Below, piece after piece: positions 35,203 through 43,552 of a stretch of 64,000 bases of DNA; position 1 is the stretch's first letter, and each line of letters begins with the position of its first letter. This DNA comes from Clostridium sp. OM02-18AC. GTDB taxonomy: Bacteria; Bacillota; Clostridia; Lachnospirales; Lachnospiraceae. The notes below the pieces were generated by a model. That model worked only from the letters and a program-made list of their open reading frames with translations. It was not told the DNA's origin and did no database searches. The stretch is from assembly GCF_003481825.1 (NCBI RefSeq), contig NZ_QULW01000003.1, positions 767 through 64,766 on the forward strand, written 5' to 3'. A program made the position numbers and the translations under genes.

Positions 35203-35242
35203 TTTAACATTGCGCAAAACTGAGGTTTTGCGCAATGTTAAA
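35203..35242. repeat. perfect 18-bp inverted repeat with 4-nt centre
   Basis: TTTAACATTGCGCAAAAC (35203-35220), TGAG, then its exact complement (35225-35242). The core TTGCGCAA is itself palindromic in each arm. No T run follows on either strand, so it is not an intrinsic terminator. It lies in the 523-nt gap (35120-35642) before the RHH/coiled-coil and recombinase genes; no other gene is seen in that gap. Confidence 0.8.
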
Positions 35243-35393
35243 CTAATATTTTCGAATATATGTTCTAACATTTGGCTCGTATCCTGGCATTTCCTTGAAT
35301 TGTGTGCGCATCTTTTTGATTTGTCATTCAATTTTCTCTGCTGTTTTTCTTGTGTTTTTCGTATACTTTCCCAGACTTTTCTTCTATTATCGC

Positions 35394-35442
35394 GTTATAC
35401 GATGCTATGTATAACATATGCAAGTATAGTAATGTATAACAT
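35394..35442. repeat. three GTATAAC repeats, likely operators
   Basis: GTTATAC at 35394-35400 is the inverted form of GTATAAC, which recurs at 35409-35415 and 35434-35440. The last two sit in identical 11-mers ATGTATAACAT (35407-35417 and 35432-35442), 25 bp apart. They precede the promoter of the RHH-type gene. Confidence 0.55.
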
Positions 35443-35467
35443 TTGTAGATGTGTGACACAATAAGAA

Positions 35468-35502
35468 TTGACGAACATGTTTTCGATATGCTATACTAGC
35501 AT
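35468..35502 (+). promoter_or_regulatory. promoter with palindrome over the -10 box
   Basis: TTGACG (35468-35473), 18 nt, TATACT (35492-35497). The palindrome ATGCTATACTAGCAT (35488-35502) covers the -10 element and would let a repressor block RNA polymerase. The transcript would have a leader of about 140 nt before the ATG at 35643. Confidence 0.6.
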
Positions 35503-35642
35503 ATAGGCCTGAAGAGGATTAAGATCTGTACAGGTACATAGAAAACATTTGCCAGATCAATGGATACACCATTGCTGCTCTTTTGATATGCAAGGCAGCT
35601 CAAAATCTCACACAGCAAGATTTCCGAGGAGGATTCAAATAG

Positions 35643-36596
35643 ATGAAAGAAGAACGAACCGTTAAAGAAAGCAAACAGGTTAATTTCCGTATTGACCCGG
35701 ATTCCGCGGAGGCTTTCCGCCAGTTTTGCACTACACATGGAATGAACCAGGCACAGGGGTTTGATCATCTGATGCAGGTTCTGGAGTTAAACAATGCGAA
35801 GGCTGCTACTCCCGGACGTCTGGTGGAAATTGAAAATTTTGAACGTCTTTGTAAGGAACTATTATCAGCGTATATCAACAGCATTGAGCTGAGCAACAAT
35901 GCGGAGGCACGGGTTCTTGAACAGTTTCAGTCTGACTTAAAAAGAAAGGACCGTACCATTGATGAACTGCGGGAAAAGATGGAAGCTTTGCAGGGAGAAA
36001 AAGAACAGGCAGAGGCTGTCTCAAAGAAGCTGGAAGAAGAACAGAACCGTTTAAAAGAACAGGCAGAATACGCAACGAATCAGCTGAACTCCGCAAAGAA
36101 GGCAATCTCCGACCAGGAAGAAGTGAACCGGCTTCTTCAGACGCAGAATGAGGAGCTGCAAAAACAGCTGCAAAAGCTTCACGAGCTGCAAAAAGCGGAA
36201 GCTTTGGTGAAATCAGAAAATACGGAATTAAAATTAAAAACCAGGGAACTGGAACAGACACTGTCGCACGAAGCAGCACAGAGGAAAAATTTAGAGAGTA
36301 TTGCCGGACAGAACCAGGAAAAGCTCCGGGAACTGGAAAACCAGCTGTTAGAGTATAAGGTCCAGGTATCTGACCTGCAAAGACAATTACAGGAGAAGGA
36401 TACCGATACGCAGAACCAGTTAAAGCAGACTCAGATGGAAGCGGATTTGAAGCTGGAACGTGCCGTGATCGCCAAAGAGCGGGAACTCCAGGAAGAACTG
36501 CGGGCGTCCGACCGGGAGAATGTCCGGTTGCAGACGGAACTGGAACAACTGAGAGCTTCACTAGCCCCGAACCAGGACCAGACAATCAAGGAGTAA
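35643..36596 (+). CDS. ribbon-helix-helix-like protein with long coiled coil
   Basis: The 317-residue protein starts with VKESKQVNFRIDPDSAEAFRQFC, a beta strand plus two helices like a ribbon-helix-helix DNA-binding unit. From about residue 85 to 305 it is an unbroken heptad-rich coiled coil (EQNRLKEQAEYATNQLNSAK, ELQKQLQKLHELQKAEAL). The layout recalls KfrA- or TraD-type plasmid DNA-organising proteins but I claim no family. A GAGGAGG site precedes the ATG. The recombinase gene follows 6 nt later in the same operon. The palindromes before it suggest autoregulation. Confidence 0.65.
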   Translation: MKEERTVKESKQVNFRIDPDSAEAFRQFCTTHGMNQAQGFDHLMQVLELNNAKAATPGRLVEIENFERLCKELLSAYINSIELSNNAEARVLEQFQSDLKRKDRTIDELREKMEALQGEKEQAEAVSKKLEEEQNRLKEQAEYATNQLNSAKKAISDQEEVNRLLQTQNEELQKQLQKLHELQKAEALVKSENTELKLKTRELEQTLSHEAAQRKNLESIAGQNQEKLRELENQLLEYKVQVSDLQRQLQEKDTDTQNQLKQTQMEADLKLERAVIAKERELQEELRASDRENVRLQTELEQLRASLAPNQDQTIKE

Positions 36597-36602
36597 TTTT
36601 AT

Positions 36603-37646
36603 ATGGAAGAACTGCAATATCATGAACAGCGTGATTTTAAAAATGAAAAGAAACTGCAAGAGCTGCTTGCTTCTCTCCCACCTTTCTGTGCGGATTTCTT
36701 TCGTGGAATCGAGCCTGCAACCTCTTCTATGACAAGACTCTCCTATGCATACGACATCAGTATGTTTTTTGCATTTATCCGGAATCTGAAACCAGAACTA
36801 TCGGACCTGGAGACAAACGAAATTTCCATGAACGATTTCTCTGAAATCACCGTTACGGATCTGGAGCGTTATCTGGAATATTTAAAATACCGGCCCGATA
36901 ACCCGGACCATAAAAATACAAATAAAGAGGCCGGAATCAAGCGCAAGTTTTTCTCCCTGAAAAGCTTTTACGGCTACTTTTACCGTACGGGGCAGATCAA
37001 GACCAATCCGACGCTGTCCATGCAGGTGCCGCGTATCCGGGAGAAAGAAATCGTCCGCTTAAACCAGGAGGAAATTCGGAAGCTGATCAAAGAAGCAGAA
37101 AGCGGTGACGGTCTTTCACCGAAGCAGAAGCAATTTCACAAAAAAACAAGGGCAAGGGACTGTGCGATCCTTGCCTTAATGCTTGGAACCGGCATTCGTG
37201 TCTCGGAATGCGTCGGTCTGAATCTGGGGGATGTGGATTTAATGGAACAGAGCATTCACATCCACCGGAAAGGTGGAAAAGAAGCAACCGTATATTTCAG
37301 CGATGAAGTTACGCGGCATCTGGAACATTACCTTGAGGAGCGAAAAGGTGCCGGTATCGATCCGGCAGAGGAACCGGCCCTCTTTCTTTCCCTGCGGGGG
37401 AAGCGCATTGCCGTGCGAAGCGTAGAATATCTCGTAAAAAAATATGCTTCTATCGTTACACCCAAAAAGAAAATCACGCCGCACAAGCTCCGGAGCAGCT
37501 ACGGCTCTGCCCTTTACGCGAAAACGAACGATATCTACCTTGTGGCGGATATCTTAGGGCACAATGATGTCAACATCACCCGGAAGTTCTATGCGGCGAT
37601 CGAAGAAGAACGAAGAAAGAGCGTGAAGAAGATCGACATTGTATAA
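36603..37646 (+). CDS. XerC/D-like tyrosine recombinase
   Basis: The 347-residue protein has a SAM-like N-terminal core-binding domain (TRLSYAYDISMFFAFIRNL, GIKRKFFSLKSFYGYFYRTG) and a catalytic domain with LMLGTGIRVSECVGL (Arg I), HRKGGKEATVYF (Lys), TPHKLRSSYGSALY (HxxR) and ADILGHNDVNITRKFYA (H and Tyr). All catalytic residues are present. It is longer than XerC or XerD (about 300) and is encoded with the RHH/coiled-coil protein. No phage or ICE genes adjoin it, so it may act on a resident site such as the nearby inverted repeat. It converges with the Na/Pi gene, 1 nt apart. Confidence 0.85.
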   Translation: MEELQYHEQRDFKNEKKLQELLASLPPFCADFFRGIEPATSSMTRLSYAYDISMFFAFIRNLKPELSDLETNEISMNDFSEITVTDLERYLEYLKYRPDNPDHKNTNKEAGIKRKFFSLKSFYGYFYRTGQIKTNPTLSMQVPRIREKEIVRLNQEEIRKLIKEAESGDGLSPKQKQFHKKTRARDCAILALMLGTGIRVSECVGLNLGDVDLMEQSIHIHRKGGKEATVYFSDEVTRHLEHYLEERKGAGIDPAEEPALFLSLRGKRIAVRSVEYLVKKYASIVTPKKKITPHKLRSSYGSALYAKTNDIYLVADILGHNDVNITRKFYAAIEEERRKSVKKIDIV

Positions 37647-37647
37647 G

Positions 37648-39366
37648 CTAAGCATTTCCTCCTGCCATTTCCTGATTTGCATTATTCTGGTACAATTTCT
37701 GGAACGAAATGTTATCCATCGCCTCTTCAGAAATGCTCACGCAGTTGTCTGCGATACGGTCGATGTTATAAAGCAGATTGGAATACTGCTTTGTCATATC
37801 AGAGGAGCAGGTATTCTTCTTCACACGGGATAAATGCGCTTTATTGTTCTGCTTCTGCAGCTTCCGGATCTTATTTTTGTCTTTTGCTACTTTGGCAACA
37901 ATATCCTTATCGCCGTTTTCGAGTGCCTGCATTGCGGTGGAAAAGAGATTTTCCAGTGTCCCGATGCCAGTCTCCAGCTCATGCTTTGCGTCTTCCGAGA
38001 AGATTCCGCCATGTTCCTGTGAAAATTCTGCAACAGCACTGATTTCCTCACAACGGTCTGCAATTCGCTCGATATTATTGTTGATATAGAGAAGTCCTGC
38101 TGCCTGTTCGGACTGCTGTTCCGTCAGGGCACCTCTGGAAAACATCTTAACAATATAGCTTCCGATCTGCTCCTGAAGCTTCTTTACCGCGAGGTTCATA
38201 TCCTTAAAGTTCTGGTAAGCAGCTTGCGGTTCGTCTCCAACGAAAGAAAGCTTCATGTTGTCTAACATCTGTGTAGTAAAACTGGCCACTCTCTGAATCT
38301 CTTCTGAGACAAGGTAAAGAGCTGCGGTCGGCTGAGTCAGGACACGGTTTTCAAGGAATTTCGGCTCGTAAGTCTGACGTTCCTGCTGATCCTGTCCGCG
38401 AACAAGAAAGGTAACAATTTTTACCATGACCGGGATCAATGGAAGCCAGATCAGTGTGCAGACAACGTTAAAGGTTGTGTGGGCGTTTGCAATCTGTCTG
38501 GAGATGACTTCCAGCTCCGGTCCCTTCGGGGAAATGAAACGCACAAAGCCAGCGAGAACCGGAATCAAAAACAGAAATACAATGCTTCCCGTAATATTGA
38601 AAACGCTGTGTGCCAGTGCCGTCCTTTTTGCATTTTTTGACTGGCCGATAGAAGCTAACAGTGCTGTGATCGTGGTACCGATATTGTCACCTAACAGGAT
38701 CGGGATTGCGCCGGTCAGACCGATCACACTGGTTACCCCATCCGGGCCCGCCTGGGAAGCGAAGTTCTGAAGTACTGCAATCGTTGCGGAACTACTCTGT
38801 ACCACAAGGGTCATACCGGCACCAAGAAGTACCCCGAGTACCGGAATATGGGAAACACGTCCCATCATGTCTACAAAAAACGGGCTGCTTGCAAGCGGTT
38901 TCATAACGCCGCCCATAATTTCAATTCCTTCAAAAAGAAGTCCAAAGGAGAAGATTACCATACCGATGTTTTTGATCTTTTCTTTTTTGCTGGCAAAATT
39001 CAGCATAAATCCAAGAAAGATGATCGGATAGATATAGTTGCTGATCTTAAATGCCATCAGCTGTGCGGTCATGGTCGTACCGATGTTAGCACCGAAAACA
39101 ACGGAAATCGCCTGCGGCAGACTCATAAGGCCAGCGCTGACAAATCCGATGACCATAACGGTGGTCGCGGAACTGCTCTGCAATACGGCAGTGACTAAGG
39201 CTCCTGCCAGCGCGCCCATGACTGCATTTTTCGTCAGAAAGCTGAGAATCTTTTTCATGCCCTCTCCCGCTGCTTTCTGAAGCGCGTCACTCATGCTGTT
39301 CATGCCATATAAAAACAGCGCCAAACCGCCAATGAGACCAAAAAAGATCTTTACATTTTCATTCAT
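37648..39366 (-). CDS. Na+/phosphate symporter family protein with PhoU-like domain
   Basis: The 572-residue protein has two NptA-type repeats, each with the QSSS motif (VLQSSSATTVMVIGF and VVQSSSATIAVLQNF), in about nine membrane segments. A cytosolic PhoU-like helical domain follows (residues about 350-560, NNNIERIADRCEEISAVAEF). It probably imports phosphate with Na+. No terminator is visible between it and the convergent recombinase gene. Confidence 0.92.
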   Translation of the reverse strand: MNENVKIFFGLIGGLALFLYGMNSMSDALQKAAGEGMKKILSFLTKNAVMGALAGALVTAVLQSSSATTVMVIGFVSAGLMSLPQAISVVFGANIGTTMTAQLMAFKISNYIYPIIFLGFMLNFASKKEKIKNIGMVIFSFGLLFEGIEIMGGVMKPLASSPFFVDMMGRVSHIPVLGVLLGAGMTLVVQSSSATIAVLQNFASQAGPDGVTSVIGLTGAIPILLGDNIGTTITALLASIGQSKNAKRTALAHSVFNITGSIVFLFLIPVLAGFVRFISPKGPELEVISRQIANAHTTFNVVCTLIWLPLIPVMVKIVTFLVRGQDQQERQTYEPKFLENRVLTQPTAALYLVSEEIQRVASFTTQMLDNMKLSFVGDEPQAAYQNFKDMNLAVKKLQEQIGSYIVKMFSRGALTEQQSEQAAGLLYINNNIERIADRCEEISAVAEFSQEHGGIFSEDAKHELETGIGTLENLFSTAMQALENGDKDIVAKVAKDKNKIRKLQKQNNKAHLSRVKKNTCSSDMTKQYSNLLYNIDRIADNCVSISEEAMDNISFQKLYQNNANQEMAGGNA

Positions 39367-39546
39367 CGTACCTTCTCCTTTGTAATCGTTCTTACATCAT
39401 TCAATATTTATCCTAATTATCATAAATGCTGAGGGCATTTGCATCTACCATACCCACGTAAAGGCAATGTTAAATCCATGTAAAATACGATCAGCAAAGT
39501 ACGACTGTATTTTAAGTTTTTTGCTTTATTTCCATAAAATTTGTGT

Positions 39547-39577
39547 AAAAAAAGGCGGCCAGAATATTCTGACCACC
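39547..39577 (-). terminator. intrinsic terminator of the EamA-type gene
   Basis: On the minus strand GGTGGTCAGAAT and ATTCTGGCCGCC pair fully when G-U pairs are allowed, followed by seven T. Confidence 0.85.
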
Positions 39578-39600
39578 AGATAAAATATTTCTATGAATTG

Positions 39601-40578
39601 TTAAATGTCAAATACCCCAAGCATTACGATACCGATCACAACCAGCAGGATCATCGCATAATGCTTCCAGGACAGCTTCTCTTTTAAGAAGATGCGGCTC
39701 CATACAACGGAAGCGACACAGTATGCGGAAATGATCGGTGCGGAGATTGCTGCATGTGCGGTATCCGATAATGCGAAGATATAAGCAAACTGACCAGCCG
39801 TCTCACAGAGTGCTCCAATGTATTTCGGTCCTTCCTGTTTCACGGTAAATCGTTCTTTTTTGATCAGCGCTACGTAGATCACGCAGCAGACTGCAGCAAA
39901 GAGGAAGGTCAGTTCGTAAGCACAGTTTGCGGAAGATGCCGCATAGGAAGCGCACTCTTCTGCGGTTGCAAACAGTCCGGCTGCCTCTGCTTCCCCAGCC
40001 AGAAGATCCAGCACAAAGGTATCTGCAAAGGTGCCGGCTGCATCTAGAAGACAGTAAGCCACCGGAAGGAATAAAGCCAGCCAGGACTTCGCATATTTGT
40101 AGTTGGATGCTTCCTGACGTGCGCGGCGCAGGTCATCGTCTTCCCTGGATTCTACGATGCCAAGGCCAATCACACCGATACATACCAGTGCTACGGCACC
40201 GATCACGGCCAGACGCATGGTTCCCTCAATGCTCTCGTCCAGTGTGCCGGTCAGAAAACAGAGAACTGCTACCAGTGCACCGGAGGAATTGCAGATTGGG
40301 GAAGAAATCGAAAGTTCAATGTAACGCAGGCCGATATAGCCCAGTGTCATGGAGAAAATGTAAAGCAGAGATACCGGCAGGTAAGTAAGGATCACATGCC
40401 AGGTGACAATCGTTCCTCCCACAAAAATTTCATACATTGCATGGACACCCATGACAATGCCGACTGCAATGACCATCTTCAAATGGGCATATTTGTCGTT
40501 TCCGCGGCAGCCGATCTTGGAAAACAGATCAGAACCGCTCCAGAATAAGAGTGCCGTAACAGCTAACCAAAACCACAT
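39601..40578 (-). CDS. EamA/DMT superfamily permease
   Basis: The 325-residue protein has about ten membrane segments in two EamA halves (TLGYIGLRYIELSISSPICNSSGALVAVL and SDTAHAAISAPIISAYCVASVVWSRIFLKEKLS). Members export or import small metabolites; the substrate is unknown. An unusual alanine/glutamate-rich loop (DLLAGEAEAAGLFATAEECAS) lies between the halves. It is preceded by a terminator for the upstream reductase and has its own. Confidence 0.85.
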   Translation of the reverse strand: MWFWLAVTALLFWSGSDLFSKIGCRGNDKYAHLKMVIAVGIVMGVHAMYEIFVGGTIVTWHVILTYLPVSLLYIFSMTLGYIGLRYIELSISSPICNSSGALVAVLCFLTGTLDESIEGTMRLAVIGAVALVCIGVIGLGIVESREDDDLRRARQEASNYKYAKSWLALFLPVAYCLLDAAGTFADTFVLDLLAGEAEAAGLFATAEECASYAASSANCAYELTFLFAAVCCVIYVALIKKERFTVKQEGPKYIGALCETAGQFAYIFALSDTAHAAISAPIISAYCVASVVWSRIFLKEKLSWKHYAMILLVVIGIVMLGVFDI

Positions 40579-40612
40579 TGTTTCTGTACCATTCCTTTTT
40601 TCATTCTATCTG

Positions 40613-40652
40613 CAAAAATGTTGCTGTTTGCGCAATGCGTAAACAGCAACAT
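40613..40652 (-). terminator. intrinsic terminator of the aldo-keto reductase gene
   Basis: ATGTTGCTGTTT (40618-40629) pairs with AAACAGCAACAT (40641-40652); on the minus strand a TTTTT run follows. Confidence 0.75.
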
Positions 40653-40732
40653 AAAAACAGACCTGACCATTATAAAACGAAATCTTTCGTTTGCCAAGGA
40701 CTCCTGTTATGCAAAAATTCTTATGAAAACGC

Positions 40733-41890
40733 CTAACATCCAAATAACTTCGCGGTCTTTTCCATCCGCTCTGCGATCGCAACCCCGAACGGACAGCGGG
40801 ATTCGCAGGCATGACAGCCAATACACTCCGATGCCCGATGTTCCAAAAGCTCATAGTGGGACCGTACCGTTGCCGGTACGGCCGGCTGCATGGTTGCAAG
40901 ATCATAGAATTTGTTGATCATGGCAATGTCCAGATTGACCACGCACGGTTTGCAGTGACCGCAGTAGGTGCATTCTCCGCGGTAAGAATGAAGTGGCGCA
41001 TTGGCGATCACGGATGCATAATCCTTTTCTTCTTCTGAGGCTGTCTCATAAGCGACTGCCTCATCGATCTGCTCTTTTGTGTCATATCCACACATAATCG
41101 CACCGACTGCCGGTCTGGTAAGTGCATAGTGGATACACTGAACCGGTGTCAGAGTAACGCCGAACGGGGAACGTTTGGCATCAAAAAGACGTCCGCCTGC
41201 AAACCCTTTCATTACAGTAATTCCAACATCATGTTGCTCACACAGCTTGTACAGGCGTGCACGGTCCGCATCAATCCCCTTTAAGTCTGCATCAAACTCA
41301 TCTGCGAACATGGTCTCGATCTGCTCGCTGGCCGGAAGCATATCGAATGCCGGGTTGATGCTAAAGAGGATCATCTCCACATAGCCGGATTCTGCCGCTT
41401 TCGCGGCGACCTTCGGATTGTGGGAACTCATACCGATGTGATGGATCACGCCATTCTTTTTCAGCTCCATGATATAATCCAGATAATCGGAATGCTGGAT
41501 GCTTTCCCACTCTTCTTCGGAATCTACATAGTGGATCATGCCAAGGTCGATATAGTCTGTCTGCAGACGCTTTAAGAGGTCCTCAAAAGCCGGACGCACA
41601 TAAGCCATATCGCGGGTGCGGAAATACTGCCCGTCCTTCCAGGTAGAACCGATATGTCCCTGGATATACCAGGATGCGCGGTTCTCTTTGATTCCCTTGC
41701 CGATGACATCGCGGGATTTTGGATCTGCCATCCAGCAGTCCAGAATATTGATTCCTTTGGAAGAAGCATAGCGGATCAGCTCAATGCCCTCTTCTTCCGG
41801 ATGGCGCTCCAGCCACTCGCCGCCAAAACCTATCTCACTGACCTGAAGATTGGTTTTTCCTAATCTGCGTGTTTTCATTGTTTTTTCCAT
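40733..41890 (-). CDS. aldo-keto reductase with C-terminal Fe-S domain
   Basis: The 385-residue protein has an AKR barrel (TRRLGKTNLQVSEIGFGGEWL, YIDLGMIHYVDSEEEWESI, GVIHHIGMSSHNPKV). A ferredoxin-like tail carries CTYCGHCKPC and CIGCHACESRCPFGVAI, enough cysteines for two 4Fe-4S clusters. This class is common in anaerobes and probably couples NAD(P)H or ferredoxin to an unknown carbonyl. AAAAGGAGTTTGAGAA precedes the ATG at 41890. Confidence 0.92.
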   Translation of the reverse strand: MEKTMKTRRLGKTNLQVSEIGFGGEWLERHPEEEGIELIRYASSKGINILDCWMADPKSRDVIGKGIKENRASWYIQGHIGSTWKDGQYFRTRDMAYVRPAFEDLLKRLQTDYIDLGMIHYVDSEEEWESIQHSDYLDYIMELKKNGVIHHIGMSSHNPKVAAKAAESGYVEMILFSINPAFDMLPASEQIETMFADEFDADLKGIDADRARLYKLCEQHDVGITVMKGFAGGRLFDAKRSPFGVTLTPVQCIHYALTRPAVGAIMCGYDTKEQIDEAVAYETASEEEKDYASVIANAPLHSYRGECTYCGHCKPCVVNLDIAMINKFYDLATMQPAVPATVRSHYELLEHRASECIGCHACESRCPFGVAIAERMEKTAKLFGC

Positions 41891-41982
41891 TTCTCAAACT
41901 CCTTTTGTAATATATCAGCCGCTTTATTCTGTTTCACGCATACATTTCTGAAAATAGAATGTTCCGTTTTGGAATCCATTCT

Positions 41983-43362
41983 TTACGGTAATGCGCCCTC
42001 TTCTTTCTGCTCCAGTTCCTTAAAGATTTTGTGAAGTACCCATGCGGCCAGAATGAAGGTTCCTGCATCTGCCAGAGGCTGCGCGATCTGGATTCCAAGA
42101 ATGCCGACTGCCGGAGTCAGAAACAGAAGGACCGGTATCAGAAACCATCCCTGTCTGGCGGTGGAAACCACGGTTGCCCAGGTTCCGTAGCCCATGGATT
42201 GCGGTGTCATATTGCCCATAACGGTGACTCCCATAAGCGGCAAGGTGCAAAGCTGCATACGGAGTGCCAGTGTTCCGATCCGGATAACATCCAGATCGTC
42301 TTTCCGGAATACCGGAATAATATTTCCAGAAAAGACAAGGCCAGCCAGCGCAAATACAAAAAGCACAGCAGTGCTGACTTTGATGCAGAAAATACAGGCT
42401 TCTTTCACACGCTTATATAACCCGGCACCAAAACAGTAGCTGCAGACAGGCTGAAAGCCCTGACCGAAACCAATCATGGCCGAGCCAACAAACATCATAA
42501 AGCGGTTCACGATGGACATAGCCGCAATGGCTGCATCCCCATATGGCTGTGCCATGACATTCATCAGGATGGTTGCCACACTGGCAATTCCCTGACGCCC
42601 AAGTGATGCCACACCTCCATACAAAATCTGTCCGTAAAGCTTTACAGTTGGACGGAACTTACGGATATCGATGGAAATGCAGTCCTTTCGGAAATTGCAC
42701 ATCACAAGCAGAATGCAAAAGCTGACAAACTGGGAAATGCCTGTTGCAAGCGCAGCGCCTGCGGTCCCCATACCCATACCGAAAATAAATACCGGGTCAA
42801 GGACAATGTTTAGAATACCTCCGGTTGTGATGCCGACCATGGCAAATAAGGCTTTTCCCTGAAACCGTAGAATGTTATTCATGATAAATGAAGTCATCAT
42901 AAACGGTGCTGCAATCAGAATATAGGATGCGTAGGCTTCGGCATAAGGCGCAATGGTTACGGTAGATCCAAGCATCATAACCAGCGCATGGATGTTGGCA
43001 GTTCCGAGGACCGTGATAACCAGTCCCATAAAAAAGCCGGTAAAAAAAGCGATGGAAGCAAGCTTCTCGGCCAGCTCCCGGTTTCCTGCCCCGATCAGCC
43101 GGGCAATGTAATTTCCGGATCCGATTCCGATCATAAACGATAATGCCTGAATGATCGACATGGCTGAAAAGATGATTCCGACCGCGCCAGAAGCGCTGGT
43201 CCCAAGCTGGCTTACAAAAAAAGTGTCAGCCATGTTATAAATCGAGGTGACCAGCATACTGATGATGGTTGGGACAGCCAGCTTTGAGATGACACGTCCG
43301 ACCGGCGCATTGGCCATTTCGTAGTATTGGTCATGTGATTCTTTTGTCTGCTGCATGATCAT
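41983..43362 (-). CDS. MATE family exporter
   Basis: The 459-residue protein has about 12 membrane segments and MATE signatures SIYNMADTFFVSQLGTSASGAVG and GFGQGFQPVCSYCFGAG. It is a second, diverged MATE protein in the window, nearer to the MepA/NorM-like group of Clostridia by its opening APVGRVISKLAVPTIIS. An AGGAGAG site precedes the ATG. Substrate unknown. It lies 92 nt upstream of the aldo-keto reductase gene on the same strand. Confidence 0.92.
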   Translation of the reverse strand: MIMQQTKESHDQYYEMANAPVGRVISKLAVPTIISMLVTSIYNMADTFFVSQLGTSASGAVGIIFSAMSIIQALSFMIGIGSGNYIARLIGAGNRELAEKLASIAFFTGFFMGLVITVLGTANIHALVMMLGSTVTIAPYAEAYASYILIAAPFMMTSFIMNNILRFQGKALFAMVGITTGGILNIVLDPVFIFGMGMGTAGAALATGISQFVSFCILLVMCNFRKDCISIDIRKFRPTVKLYGQILYGGVASLGRQGIASVATILMNVMAQPYGDAAIAAMSIVNRFMMFVGSAMIGFGQGFQPVCSYCFGAGLYKRVKEACIFCIKVSTAVLFVFALAGLVFSGNIIPVFRKDDLDVIRIGTLALRMQLCTLPLMGVTVMGNMTPQSMGYGTWATVVSTARQGWFLIPVLLFLTPAVGILGIQIAQPLADAGTFILAAWVLHKIFKELEQKEEGALP

Positions 43363-43478
43363 AACTCTCCTGTTTTTATAATGTAAAAGTATACCATGTT
43401 TTTCTGCAGTCGGCTATGTCTCTTCTGACATATTCATAAGTTATTTTTTTGACGAATCAAGGGCTTTTTGTCACGCAG

Positions 43479-43534
43479 AAAAAGAGTGCTGGCATACCGT
43501 AACTGCATTGCTGCAATTTTTATGCCAACACTCT
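43479..43534 (-). terminator. terminator of the his operon
   Basis: On the minus strand AGAGTGTTGGCAT pairs with ATGCCAGCACTCT (one G-U) around a 24-nt loop and is followed by TTTTTC. It lies 18 nt after the hisIE stop. Confidence 0.8.
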
Positions 43535-43552
43535 GTGATTTTATAAGCAAAT

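Noticed and set aside
35203..35242. The long inverted repeat read as an intrinsic terminator
   Set aside because: Neither strand has a T run after the stem, and no gene ends next to it.
40626..40640. TTTGCGCAATG shared with the inverted repeat at 35203-35242
   Set aside because: It is the loop and stem of an ordinary terminator; an 11-base match is weak evidence of a common element.
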